Below are positions 11,168 to 23,644 of a stretch of 64,000 nucleotides of DNA, piece by piece. Within the stretch, counting starts at the first letter, position 1. Every line of letters begins with the position of its first letter. Under the pieces are notes generated by a model. It was not told the origin of the DNA. It saw only the letters and a program-made list of their open reading frames with translations, and did not search any database. The stretch spans positions 186,001 through 250,000 of the forward strand of contig BJKQ01000017.1 of assembly GCA_006538405.1 (NCBI GenBank), read 5' to 3'. Position numbers and translations under genes: made by a program. The DNA is from Hansfordia pulvinata. Lineage: Eukaryota > Ascomycota > Sordariomycetes > Xylariales.

Positions 11168-13028
11168 ACCCGTTGCACCCACGCACGCTCGCAAGCACGC
11201 TGTCTCCCCCAACTTGCCGGCCCCTTCCGCCTGCTTCAGCCCGCGCGCGCCTCCCGCACCGGCCCCATCTGCGATGCGACGCCGGCTTGCCATGCCTGCT
11301 CCCCGTTCCGCACTGGGCGGCGGGGATGATGCCATCGTATCATCCGGGGGAGGAAGGGTGGCCCGCGCGAGCTGGGGCTGCCAACGACGGTCAAAACCGG
11401 GGAGGTGGGCTGGGGGCCCTGCGACTCGGCGGGACGATAAGGATTCTCAGCTCGTGGCTCAGCCCGGCTAGTCGCATCGCCCTCCTGGCCCTCCTTTCGG
11501 GGCCCCAGAGTAGGGCTGACCGGCAGCAGCCGAAGAGCTGACTGTGGGTTCTTGCAGCCGAGTTCGTTCCCCCAAAAGCCGGGCGGGCCCCGCGCGCGCA
11601 ACGTCGTTTGCAGTGGTGTCTGCAGCGAGCGCGGACCGGGCTCCGCGAGAGGAGCCTGTATCTTGGATGGATGAAGCTGCGCCGGAGCCGTGAGATGATC
11701 GCCGAGAGGAGCCCCGGCTGGCCCCAGGGCCCAGGGGGAAGGAAAGAAGCCTTGGAATTGGAGAGCATACGTTCCCCGACCCGACAAGGCTGTTCGCTCG
11801 TCTATCTGCGTCTTCATGATGCTTGCACCAGGGACAGACAGCCTGCGCTATGACGAAAGCCATAAGCTTCCTGTCAGCTTGGACGCAGCAACACCAAGTG
11901 ACGATGTGGGGAGCTCCTCGGCACGCTACCGGCATCTCGTCATCCATCTGCGCAACGAGAGAAGATATTAGCATGCCAGCCAGTGCCAGGCCCTCGCACC
12001 GCAGCACCCTGGCCAAAGGATATCGCGGTCGGGCGGCCGGAGCCAAGGAGGGCGGGCTTAGCTGCCGAGGGCAAAGCACAATATCCTGATGGACGCGAGT
12101 GCTTGTTTGATATGACGTCGGGCCGCGGAACTGTGGACTCGATCTGTTTTGGCTGGCTGTCCCAAGGTCGAGAATCTGGCAGCCGTGACAGGCCCGCGAG
12201 GCACGGCAAGCCGGGACAGGCCGTGCGTGAGGAGAGGGGCCGTGCGCGATCTTTGCACACGGGCCTCGCCCTCTCACCTCGCCCCTCTGTGCCTCTGTCG
12301 GGACGGGCGAATGGGGCCTTGCGGTGAATCCCGCCCGCCGCGGGATGCATGCCCTGGCGCCATGGACAACTTGGTAAAGTTTGGGCTGCTCACCGAGGGA
12401 GGTGGCCGAGAAGCAGCCGGCCATGAACGCAACCTGGCTTAGGTACGTAGGTAGACAATGATGCGTCCTTCTGCGGTGCCCTGCCAGTCCATGGATGTAC
12501 TCGTAGGCCGGCAGGTGGCGTCTTCGCACCACATAATAGCCGTCCGTTCACTGGGACACTCGCAGGGCCGCCGTTGCGTTGCGCTATATTCGACACGTCC
12601 GCGTGGCCCAGCCGGGATCAGGCCTGGAGCTGTCGGCCCTAACGTTAAGCCGGGAGTGGCGCTGGTGGGCACTCATCAGTTGCACGACGGTGATGCATCA
12701 CTGTCAACCCCCTCACCCTCGCTCCCTCGTTGGGGGCTCATGGCGGGTTGCTGGCCGAGGAGGGGCCACCGGTGAATCATCCACAGGCGGCCCTTGTTTG
12801 CCCGGGCTAGCGACGATGACGAGTGGTGGGATCTCACTCACACCCACCCCCAGCCCCCAGCGCGCCTCTGGCCCTCCTCCCTCGCGCAGCTGCGGCCTAC
12901 TCGTGACCTTGTTCCTTTCTTGCGCCTCTGGGCCGCTCCGGATTTGCTTCTGTTCCCCTTGCTTCGTTTCCTGGACCAGGGCACAGGTGGGCCGGCAAGC
13001 CAGGGAAGGATCCGGCGAGGGGTCCGGG

Positions 13029-13048
13029 TACGAGTACGCGTACTCGTA
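13029..13048. repeat. 20-base perfect palindrome
   Basis: TACGAGTACGCGTACTCGTA is its own reverse complement. It is built of two inverted copies of the TACGAGTA word that recurs through the non-coding parts of the window. Confidence 0.85.
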
Positions 13049-13333
13049 GGAGACGGGCTCTTGGGAGTTAGTTTGGAGACCTGTTTGAGGGAGAGGGGAA
13101 AGGGGTCGAGGCGTGTGAGGTTTCCGATGCCTGAGGCGTGTTGGGCCGCCGGCACGAGTATGAGTGAGTGAGTACTCGTAGCTTCTGGGTCGTAGGGCTC
13201 AGCCGCTGGCGGTGGGTCATGAATGCAACATGCCTCCAGCTTGCCGCCGACCACCACTGCTCGTGCTGGCATTACTCCGTAGACGCCGCCAGCCTGCAAG
13301 CCGTCTTCTAATTGGGGAGTGCACTGGTGTGTT

Positions 13334-13356
13334 CACACACACACACACACACACAC
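13334..13356. repeat. (CA)n microsatellite
   Basis: An uninterrupted CA run followed by a short TATATA. Confidence 0.9.
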
Positions 13357-16300
13357 ATATATGGTTGGAGGGGCCGTAAACCCCGCTGACACCACCACCA
13401 CCCACCGCTGGCTGCGATCTTTATCTATAATTAGCTCATCTGCTTCTGTCGAGCTGCGGGCTGCCGGGCCTGCCGGGCTCCTCGTCGGCGGTGCGTTGTC
13501 TGCGCCTGCGAAATCCGGATAGCACTCGTAGGTCAGCCCCCCCCCCCCCGGACCCCGCCCTTTGGCCGTGTACTGTACTCGTCGTATGTACTTTTGTAGG
13601 GAGGCAGGCGGCAGCTGGGAGCTGGGTGTTGGAGGGTGCTGGGCCCGTCCGATCCCGCCCTGCGCCGACCGTTGCGAGGAATCGGCCCCCAAAATCCCAG
13701 GCCAAGCCAGGCCGCCCAGGCCCACGGCGGAGATAGCCGCGGCTGGCCCAATGGCTGCGCGCCGCGGCCCTCCACCACGGGGAGACAAGCGCCGGGCGTC
13801 CTCGCTCTTGGGTCTTGGGGGGGGGGGGGGACCTCGAGGCCGCCGCCGCTGAGCCAAGGCAAGGCCGTCGTGGTAGCCGCCGAGGGGACAGCAGCGGTTG
13901 GTTGGCGGGCGATCGCAACGCGCTGCCGGGCTGAGCAGGCGGTGCCGTCGACCATTGTATCAGTCTTGTGTCTCCTTCTGAAGCCTGATTCGCAGGGCCT
14001 GTCGTCTGCGCGGGAGCTGCATCGGCAGCATGCGTCACGCTGCTTGCTCCGCCCGCCCTCGCGCGGCATCGCCGGAAGCCACTCGCGCGGCCCGGCCGCA
14101 TGGAAGTATGCATGGAAGCGAGAGGGAGGGAGAGAGAGAGAGCCTGCGGTGCTCTGCTGGTGTGCTGCGCGGGCCTCCCTGTCAGATCGATCGCGTGTGA
14201 GGCGGGTTGTTGCGACGGGAGGGTTCTTCTGGGTGCGACTCCATCGGCGAGCGCCATCGATACCTACCTGATGAATGTTGCTCTTGCCGGTTGTTGGCAC
14301 CTTCACTCTCTGACGTCGGGTAGGCGGCCTGGGCGGTACCTGTCCGGTACATCGATCAAAAAGCTGCAGGAGGCTCTCGATGTTACCTGCATTACATATG
14401 TACATGTACCAAATAAGGTCGTCGAGTGAGGTCTGCGACGCGTTGCGTTAGGGAAGAGGCCGACGGGCATCCGCCGTTGGGCACGACCGTTCTTCGTGCC
14501 GTCCTGCTATGCCGTTGGCCACTATTCATCAGGCCGTACAATATAGGTAGCCACACCCGACGCATGTGCCTTATGTACCAGACGTTGATCTTACATCTTT
14601 TAACGTCTCCACGCATACCACGCAGGACTTGGATCGAGGCTTTGCTTTCATCGACTATCAACGGTAGTCTCAGCACGCTGCCTCTGCAGGCACATCCAAA
14701 AGTCCGGCGCCGACGACAATCCAGTCAAGGCGCTGGTTCCATCGCGCGCGCGCGCGCACGCGCCGTACGAGTGCAGACAACTGATGTACAAGTAGTATGT
14801 CCCGGCCTCCGCCCGCGGCCGTTGGCCTTGGAAGTAAGGTCGCGCGTTCCTAGTTAGCCCGGAAGCTGATGCGCACGCGGTCGATCATGGCCGGCCCCAA
14901 TCTCTCGGCTGTCCATCTGCCACATCGGGCGGTTAAGCTCGCGCAACGACTTTCGAGACCTGCCTGTGTTATACTCGCAGAGGCAGAGGAGGAAGCCCTG
15001 GGCTGGGCGGGACCTCGGGGGGAGCGCCGCGCCGCCCCAAACCCAATGGATGTGACGAGAGCATTGTCCCGCGGCGCAGGCCATGTGGTTCGGTTCGGCC
15101 ACGCCCAAGCGCCAGCACGCCTGTCCGGTCCGAGTAACAAACGAGTATACTGATGAACGGCGGCCTCGTCGTCCCTTTTAGTGCAGACCCATGGATGGGT
15201 CTGCAGGTGGTGTGCTTCAAGGTTGCTTAGGGTAAAGTACCTGTAGAACGGTTCCGACTGTGTACGTGTACCTGGACCTGAACGAGCTGTCTAAGGTACG
15301 GAGTATCCATGAGGTTCTGCCCTATACTCGTACCCTGTTAGTAGCAGGAGGTACAGTCTGGCTGACCTGATAGAGCTGGAGATGCCTTTCCTCCACACCA
15401 GAGGCGAATGCCTCGACTGGTTTGCCACCGGACAGGCGCGTCATGCACAAGCCGCGTCGTCGTTGGCGGCACTGGCGTCTATTTCAAGCGAGCAGCCACT
15501 GGGCCGCTCTCTCATGTCCAACACGGAAGGCCGCAGGCCGCAAGCGGCGGGGAACGCTGCCCTTCTCTCTCTTTGTCCCGGACTGGTGCCACATGCGCCA
15601 GGGCACAGAGGACGGCGCCATCTCTCGACGACGAGTCGGGTTGGCCGCGATGGCTTTGCGAATGACCGATTCGGCTTTCACCCACCCATCCACCCACTCA
15701 TCCATCCCTGGCGCGGGGAAAGGCGACAGACAATACAATGCCCACTCCCCGCTGGCCTGACCTCTCCCCCCCGGGCTGATCGACCGGCTGCGCGGGGCCG
15801 CGGCAGCGCCCAATCCCGCGGCCCGGCTTGTCGCCCACTGCCCGCTCCGGGGGCGGGGGTTTGCCAAGCAGATCAACGCCTGTCTGTCCCATGCCCATGC
15901 CATCGGTGCAAGGAGGGACGCAGCCAGCTGCTCCTTTCGTACGCTGGTTGATGAGCAGCCGCCGTGGAGGCTGGACGGGGAAAACCAGGCGGGCGACGGA
16001 CGCATGGGCGCAGGTGGGGTTGCATCATCGGGTCTCCCGAATTCTGGGCCCGAGAAGACAAGGAGGAGGGATATAATAATAAAAAGAGGCAAATAACAGA
16101 AAACCAAACAGAAAAAAAACAGCGCAGGTGGGACAGAGGTGGTGGCTTGGAGATGGAAGACGGCGACGCCGGTGCCACGAGCCTGCCTGCCTGCCTGCCT
16201 GCCTGGGAGCGGCGAATGACGAGAGCTGACTGGAGTCGTGTTGCACCTTGCACCTTGCACTTTGCACCTTGCCCGCTGCACGCTGCGCGGGGTGAGGCGT

Positions 16301-17368
16301 GTGCGCGATGGCTCTACCGGCACCTTGGCAGAGTACAAGTATACTCGTAGCCAAGCGTACTCGTACCCTCGAGGGGGGGTGGGCATCAGGAAAGACGCGT
16401 CAGGGCGACTGACGAGACGTACATGGAGAGCGTTGGGAGAACATGACCAAGCAGTTGACTCCGAGTACGAGTGCTCGTGGACGCCTTGGGTGCGTTGATT
16501 GATTGATGATGGCAAGCAGGGTTCGCCGTCGATCATGGTTGACCTCTCGTGCGCCCCGTCCGCAGCCAGCGTCCGAGTACTCGTGCCTCACTCAGGCTGA
16601 AGGTAGCTTGCATGTATGTACTCAAGCACCTCGGGCAGTACAAGCACCTACCCTCGTGCCTGAGGTACCGCCACGACACATCCACGGATTCCGGGGCATG
16701 GACGCCCCTCTTGCGGCCCAACCCAACGGCCAGAGGCCCGCTTCAGGATTAGCCCCCTTGCCCTTTAATTCGAAACGCCCCCGGGTGCACCTCGATGGAG
16801 CTGCTTCCAAGGTTGGGAGTAGGGCATTTCACACGTTGACAAGTACCGCTACTCGCCGTCGTGCATCCGTGGATTAGGTACATTGGACCTCTTTAATAGG
16901 ACTGGCCTCGAACACGCTAACCACCACCATCATCATTATCATCGCCATCACCACCTCCCATGGTCATACTCTTATATACGCCTCGGCTCACATTTGCGCA
17001 AGTAGCAGCGTTGATATCAAGCAGCGAGCTGCGCGACGCCCCCGGAAGGTGGGGGGTGGGGATTAACCGAGAGAACAGAAACAGGATTCCTTTCGCAGAC
17101 CTGCCCGGCGCGAGGTGCCCCCCCGGACCCGGATGTTATACATTAGCGTTCAATGGGCGTACCGCGTGTTTGTCACCTTGACTGTTTCGATAATTATAAC
17201 GGTCTTGGCCATTCCAGTACGGTCATAAGGTTTAATGACTATCAGCTTAATAATCACTTATATGAATTATTATAGCTGCTTATAACTGTACTGTTTTATA
17301 CAAGGTATTTATTAATATAATCATTTATTTAAGATATCCCTTTACTTAAGTTATTTATTTTATTACAT

Positions 17369-17437
17369 ATAACGCCCTTCGCGGTTTTATAACGCCCATT
17401 ACGGTTCCATAACGCCCTCCGCGGTTTTATAACGCCC
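17369..17437. repeat. Four 20-base tandem units inside the element
   Basis: ATAACGCCC recurs at exact 20-base spacing (17369, 17389, 17409, 17429), followed each time by a variant of TTCGCGGTTTT. It is a degenerate minisatellite within the transposon-like element. Confidence 0.8.
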
Positions 17438-17723
17438 TCGAGATTTTATGATAATCTTTTACGGCCAGCCGGCCGCTCCTGCCCTTTTACTGCTTAAAGC
17501 CTTTATAGATTAATATAAGCCAGCTGTTAATACTTAAATATTAAATGCCCATGTAACCCAATAGTCCGCGCGCACACCTATGAACTATAAACCGTAAACT
17601 GCGACCGTAGACTGTAGCACCGTAACCAGGGTTTAATTCCCACTTATAACACTGTAAATCTAATTTTCTATTATCTTTATTGATTAGCATATGTAAGTAA
17701 AAAATATAAATATAAGTAAAATA

Positions 17724-17761
17724 GGCTGTACTAGCTACTAGAAAAGGTAGCTAGTACAGTC
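17724..17761. repeat. Short hairpin within the element
   Basis: GCTGTACTAGCTAC and its near-perfect inverted copy GTAGCTAGTACAG flank a loop of a few bases. Confidence 0.75.
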
Positions 17762-17801
17762 TTTTCTATTTTGCAAAGCTATATGGTGATTGTCACTGCC
17801 T

Positions 17802-17980
17802 TATATAACTGTTAAAAGTGGCTGTGACCATGTCCATTTTATGACTGCTTTTCTTGTTAAGACGGCCTTATTTATATGATTATCATAAGTGGTTAAGACC
17901 ATGTTTACTTTAAGGCTATCTTAAGCAGAAAAAGCAGTCATAAAATGGACATGGTCATAACCACTTTTAACAGTCATATA
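17802..17980. repeat. Large internal inverted repeat
   Basis: An arm of about 67 bases (17802-17868) is repeated inverted at 17913-17980 around a 44-base spacer. Most mismatches are transitions and one is a T-run length change. It would fold into a long hairpin, as in foldback elements or MITEs. Confidence 0.8.
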
Positions 17981-19074
17981 ATAAAAGGCAAGTCCTAACA
18001 CAGGTCATCAAGATTGAGTCATATGGACATGACCGTCACGAACGAATTTAGCAGTCATAGTGACAGTCACCTGGTACGCCTATTGAACGCTAATGTAGGC
18101 ACCAGTACCTTTAGTACTCGTACGCCACCTGCACGCCGCGCAGGGCACGACGCCACATGCACCAGCAACTAACTCTTCCTGGGCCAGAAAACCGCTTTCG
18201 CTAGGTCTTCCCCCCTTTATTACCTTATTCTGACCACTGATCAAGTTTTCCCCTCGTCGCTACAAACCTGGCATCCGCACGAAAAAGGTACTCGTACCCC
18301 ATGCTCCGTGCTCGTACAGTCAGTCACCCGCGGCTGCACGGGCCATTAATCAGCAGGGGACCTCGTCGACCGCCCGCCATGCATGGAATATTCGACAGGG
18401 TGGATGTGGCGCCCGGGGGGAGGAGGGTCCTCCTGCAGGGCATGATTTTGGGGTCGCGCGCGGGAGAAGAGGGGGCAGGGTTTTGTTAATTTAACCATAA
18501 ATCACTAGCAAGGTAGGTAGTGTAGCTTCTACGGCGTGTACGAGTAGATTGTTCATCAGGTGGATAGATGATGATTGATGACTGCCCGTCTTTGGTAATC
18601 TGCCGAGTCTCATACTACGAGGCATCGCCGCCGACCCGCCGTGCGAGTATCCCATAACCGTACGGGAGGGGGCTGCGCTTCGTGTGTCAGCGATTCCATC
18701 GCATATATCAGCCCATAGGACTCGTGCGAGTGCGGCATCTAGACAAGCCCCGAGGTGGTGCGTTGGGGAGAAATGAGATTGCCCTTCGCAATGCTCAACC
18801 AAAATGAGGGGATCCTGTCTGCCACGCGAGACCAAAAGGCCCCTCCCTCGCTTCCTCCCGCTAGTGACTATTGATTTTGGGTTCGAGAATGCTCGTACCG
18901 AGGAGAGAGAGAGAGAGAGTGTGTGTGTGTACCAGCATGGTGAGTGATGGATGAGGAAGACAAACAAATAGGGGAAGCTTGCAAATTGGACTCGCTCCAT
19001 GTTATTAGCGAATCCCCGCCGCCGCCGCCGCCCAACGCCGGAGAGGAACACCCCCCCCCCTCCCCCTGGCGTCC

Positions 19075-19088
19075 TACTCGTACGAGTA
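19075..19088. repeat. Perfect 14-base palindrome TACTCGTACGAGTA
   Basis: Exact copy of the recurring palindrome; near copies with one mismatch lie at 10213-10226 and 60101-60114. Confidence 0.85.
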
Positions 19089-22000
19089 TACCTTGTTCCA
19101 AATCTTCGCAATTGCGATCCTGTTCGTGTCTGGATTTAGTCGTACTCGCAGCAGTGATTCGACGATTGGGGCCTTGGCGAGCACACAAGGCGCCCCCCTA
19201 TTCACCTGTGACGACTGGTGCAGAGGTAACGGTTATCACGTACCTTACATGTGGGTTGGGTGTATGTACGGGCAGGAAGCCAGGCGTTTCAAGACCCCAG
19301 CCCCCAATGTCGGCGCAGGCAGTCGATAGTAAAAGACAATGGGAGAGAGGAGAAGAAGAAAAAAGAAAGGGAAAAAAAGACCGCCTATCGGAATGCTCCT
19401 GGCGATTTTGACGAATTCTTCTTCTTACATGATTGATTGCACGGGATTGCGTCGCATACCTGGAGCTGTGGATCGCTGGCAGCGACGGGAGGCGCTTCTA
19501 TCGCCTGTCCGCTTGGATTATGGATTGTATCGACGCCCCATTCCATGGCCTTACGGGTACATCCAATGACCAAGCGGCCGGGACCCCCCTCCCTCCCTAT
19601 GTGACGTCTGAGAGCCATCGAGGCGGCGGTCTCGGCTGCTGTGGGGAATGGTTGGAACCAAAGCACCCTCTCGTGCCTTTGTAAGTGCCAGTAATCAAAG
19701 ATGAGGCAGATACACCTATGTGCCTTAAACGCGTAGACACGGAAAGAAGAACGCCAGCCAGACGCACGGATGAGCCATGAGCAAACAACCAAACAAGAAG
19801 CAGACAGACAAACAGACAGGCAGGCAGGCAGGCACCTCGGGAGAAACTGGTGAGGATTCCGGCTGCCTTCCTCTTCTCTCGCTAAATAGCGAGGGGGGCC
19901 CGTCAATGGGAAGGATTCCTCATCTCGTCATGCCCACCCACACGGGCGCGTCACCAGTTGCTCACACCACCATCCCACCGGCAGAAGGTACTACAAAGAT
20001 CAAGGTACAACTAGATGTAGGTACCTTACATGGCTCTGGGCTGGCACATGGGAAATGTAGATAGGCTCGCTCGGGAGGAATCGACCGGGTGCCGGAGCCC
20101 CCGCACGCGCTACGAGTATCGTACTCGTGGGTTGGCGCCTACCTAGGTTACTGGTGGTGTTTCCCGTGGGCAGAGCCGACCGATCAATGTGACCAGTGGT
20201 ATAGATGGGCATCTCATCTGACTCGAACAAACTGTGCAGAAGTACAATATGAGTAAATAGATACCTACCTACCTTGGGTGCCCTGGTAGAGAGACCGAGG
20301 CGACTGGGCGCGAAATGGACGGGCGAGCGTACTTTGGGGGCTTTTTCCAGGCGCCGTGGCGGCGATCTCCCGCGGCGATCAGCCCATGCGCGCAATCTTT
20401 CAATGCCGATGCTTGTTTTCCCGTACGGCAGCAGTGGAGGGCGACGAATGGCCATTCGGGCCCCGATACACGTACCAACTTACATCCAACCCAGCTGATG
20501 CGTGCGCCCCGATTGCGGTCCGGTCGATCGCCGTCTCGTGCACTCAAAGCAGCCATTTGAGGCATGTAAGAGGTATGTAGGTATTGAATGTGCATATGCA
20601 AGGCTGATCCATTCATCAGGAGTGGGCTTGAAAACCCATGCACTGCGCAGATACAGACTTGCATCGTCCATCCGGCCACGGCGTTCTGGCACTGGCCTTT
20701 AGACGTATATTCCAAATTCCATTAGTATAACACTGGAGTCTGTCTACGATACACGGTGTACGCGACCTGGTAGGTCCCTTACGTGCCTCTCGCCACACAC
20801 ACACTGGACATTGGTACTCGTACGTCCAGTCCCGCTTGGGAGGCACCTAACGTGCATGTATCTGGCGTAAATCTAGCCAATACCTACCTGGGCACCCACG
20901 ATTGTGGATCACATAAGGGGCACTGATCAGGTACGTACGATGATGTCCTCTTCCACCCCGCGCATTAGATGTATTCCAGCGTTAGGGAGCAGGCCAGCTG
21001 CGTTCACAGGCTCCATTCCATGAATTGGAATTGCAGATGATGGGTTAGGTACATGTGCGCACTTTACTTGGCGCCCCGTACGAGGACAGCCCCGAGGTCT
21101 GGTCGCAGGCTCGAACTGATCCGCCCTGCTGGACTGCCCGAGACGGGAATCCTTCCAACTGCCCGCATCCAATAGGTGCCACCTAACCTACATGCACCTC
21201 CTCAATCAACCACAAAGCGAACGCCATTCTGCCCAAGGGGCCAACCTAAGGGGCACTGGGACGGAGGTAATAAGTGAGAGCACCTGACGTCTAGCAGGTA
21301 CCTACATGAACCACGGGATCGATGTACGGATACGCGACATGTTCCTTGGCTCAGGCGAAAGCACCCACGGCACCTCGCCACCTTCCCTACGACCCGATAC
21401 ACAACTTCGACCTACATACCGCGGGTATCTGTACCTAGATCCATACCTTCCAACCTATCTTAATACCTTAGGTACCTACATTACCCATCCGCACGCAGTA
21501 ATCCATGCGTGCCATGCGAGCCATGCGTGCCGCCTTGCCACGCCGCTGTGCTGCCATACACGATACCGCCGTCCGTGGCGGGGCCAATCACCATCATCAG
21601 CCTCCAGAGCGGAACCCACCCACCCCACAGGAGTGGAGGAGGGCTGTCCACACCACGACCGACAGACCAGAGGGGTCCGTTCCGTCGCTGGGGTCGGGTC
21701 CCGGTACTCGTACTTACGAGTAGCCTTGCTGGCCCAGCTGCTTCTCGACGTCGATAGAACGCTCGTGCTATTACTCTGGACATCCAAGCATCGAACATGG
21801 TTCCATGTGCCCAATCCGTGGGTGGCGGTCGCCATATTGGACGCTTCTTCCCTGCATGCAGTCGCTGGACCCTGAGCCGGCATCACTCAACCCTTTCTCA
21901 TCTTTGTTTGTTGGATGACGGAGAATTCGCGTTATGCACTCTACACGCAGCCTCTGGAAACCTCTTGCCCGACCCCAGCCTGAGGTACGTGTACCTTGTA

Positions 22001-22794
22001 GATACGGGCTTCCACTCGTGCGTAGGCAGCGCTGGGCAGGCCATTGGATGTGCACCACGAGTGCCCGGCGGTGTGTGGTGGGGGGCGCGGTACTTGACCT
22101 TGACAGAGGCCACAGTCGCGCTGGATCTGACCGCCACCACCACCACGTCCCCACGAAACACGGGTACAAGATTCTCTGCGCCTCTGCGTTCCCATGCGCT
22201 CGATCGGCCGCCAGAACAACATCCTTGCCGCCGCTCACACGTATCCCCCTTCTTGGAGCCCTGCGGGAGGAACTAACGCACCGGTCAAAGCCATGGACCT
22301 CGCTCACCCACCCGGCCTGGTTTGGACCCCTCCACGCCCTCCTACATGTAAGGTAGGTAGAAGGTTCTTCTTGTTGGTGGCCCGGTCGGCCAAGTGCCTG
22401 AGACGGCGGTCGGAGGGCGGCCAAGGGCATGTATGTAAGGTAGCCTGAGGCACGGCATGTAGCTGTACTTGTGCCACCTCCCAGCGCCGGGGGACGTCTT
22501 TGCGCGGCCATTGCGGGAGCACCCAGGGATTGGGGAATGGGTTGGCCTCCTACCTCTGCAAGTGGAGGGCGGGGTACATGCCGTGATGCCTTATCTACAC
22601 CTCCTTGTAAGTACCTACGTACAAGGATGCCTCTCAGGTATCTACTCCGGAGGTAAGTAGGGGGCCGTGCTCGGGGCGCTCATCAATTGGAACCACCTCT
22701 GGTGCTCGGGTGCTCCAGCTGGGCTGGGCTGGGTGGGCTAGGCGGGCTAGTGCCGGTGCTGGTGCTGGCGCTTGTCGCTGCCGCTGCCGCCGCT

Positions 22795-22834
22795 ACCACC
22801 ACCACCACCACCACCACCACCACCACCACCACCA
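22795..22834. repeat. (ACC)n array
   Basis: Thirteen tandem ACC units about 0.8 kb upstream of the cdc24 start. Confidence 0.9.
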
Positions 22835-23644
22835 CGCCGCCACCATCTCCTCCTCCTTCTCCTCTCCTTCCACCCTCCGACAAGACTTCGTCAGCGACGA
22901 CGGCACACGGGCACCACATTCGCCGCCATCACCACCCCTTCCCGTCCGCCTGCTGCTCGCGACTCCTATAGGGCACCGCGATCACCTTCCCGCCACTCTC
23001 CCACCCTTTGCTCGCCCAAACTGTCGGGTTCCGAGACACAGCCCAGGCCGCCTGCGTTGTGCCGCACCGCACCAACCCGACCTTGCGGACGATTCAGTAA
23101 CGGCAAATCCCCAAGCAGCCTGCGGATCTTCAGGTCTTGGTCTTCTTTGGGTCGTTTTGGGTCTTGGTCTTGGGAGTCGAGAGTCAGAACCGGGCTCGAG
23201 TCGACTCGAATCTCGCCGGCACCCCTGGGCCCGCCCAAGCCTGACGCCCATCCTCCTACACACACAATTGCCATCTCCAATCCCATCCCCACTCGCCATC
23301 TCCCGTTCGCGCGCACGACGCCCCTTTGCCTCCATTGTCCCCCATCTTCCAACAACGACACTGTTACCATCACCATCACCATCACCGGCAGTAACACCAA
23401 GCGACGGCTGCCGAGACCGCTACTCACGGGCCATCATCGCATTTCCCCTCACTACAGCACCACGCTGGCCTGGGCCTCTACTCTGGATCCACCTGATAAG
23501 CACGCACCGATCGCCCTGGCCCCGGCTTCCGTTATTGTGCTCGCCTCGGGAAACCCAAGCCTCGATCCCGGAGCAGACGCAGATCCGTCACCGCCAGTAA
23601 AGCGCTCTTCGCTCCCGCGCATGGAGTAGTTCCGGGCGGCTATT

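Larger units (their letters stand above)
9703..17140. other. Gene-poor region with microsatellites and palindromes
   Basis: I find no supported gene in 7.4 kb. Long open frames exist on both strands, but they reflect high GC content, run through simple repeats and show no domain. Contents include (CA)n at 10281-10299 and 13334-13356, (TTC)n at 10845-10870, an ATC/CAT array at 11102-11167, C13 at 13537-13549, G14 at 13817-13830, a CCTG array near 16185-16205 and a CACCTTG array near 16243-16272. Many TACTCGTA/TACGAGTA words occur, including a 20-base perfect palindrome at 13029-13048. Confidence 0.4.
17141..18095. mobile_element. AT-rich terminal-inverted-repeat element, MITE or degraded Tc1/mariner type
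   Basis: The left end (17141-17176) begins CATTAGCGTTCAAT and the right end (18060-18095) is its inverted copy with few mismatches over about 36 bases. Both outer ends abut TA, as expected of a TA target-site duplication made by Tc1/mariner-like elements. The interior, about 880 bases, is very AT-rich against a GC-rich background. It has no open frame of note, so it is non-autonomous or ruined. Differences between its internal inverted arms are mostly C/T or G/A, consistent with repeat-induced point mutation. It sits inside a gene-poor stretch. Confidence 0.75.
18096..23644. other. Gene-poor region upstream of cdc24
   Basis: No gene is supported. The stretch carries (GA)n and (GT)n near 18901-18930, a perfect TACTCGTACGAGTA palindrome at 19075-19088, further copies near 20110, 20813 and 21705-21722, and many TACCTACC words. 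An (ACC)n array lies at 22795-22834. The last 700 bases are pyrimidine-rich and probably hold the cdc24 promoter and leader; the long open frames there look non-coding. Confidence 0.4.

Noticed and set aside
11468..12532. 354-codon minus-strand frame in the gene-poor region
   Set aside because: Its composition looks random, it has no codon bias or domain, and overlapping frames of similar length exist on the other strand.
15484..16536. 350-codon minus-strand frame
   Set aside because: It runs through simple tandem repeats and poly-pyrimidine tracts and has no domain.
22710..23629. Two overlapping plus-strand frames just upstream of cdc24
   Set aside because: Both arise from the ACC array and the C/T-rich leader; cdc24 starts cleanly at 23645.
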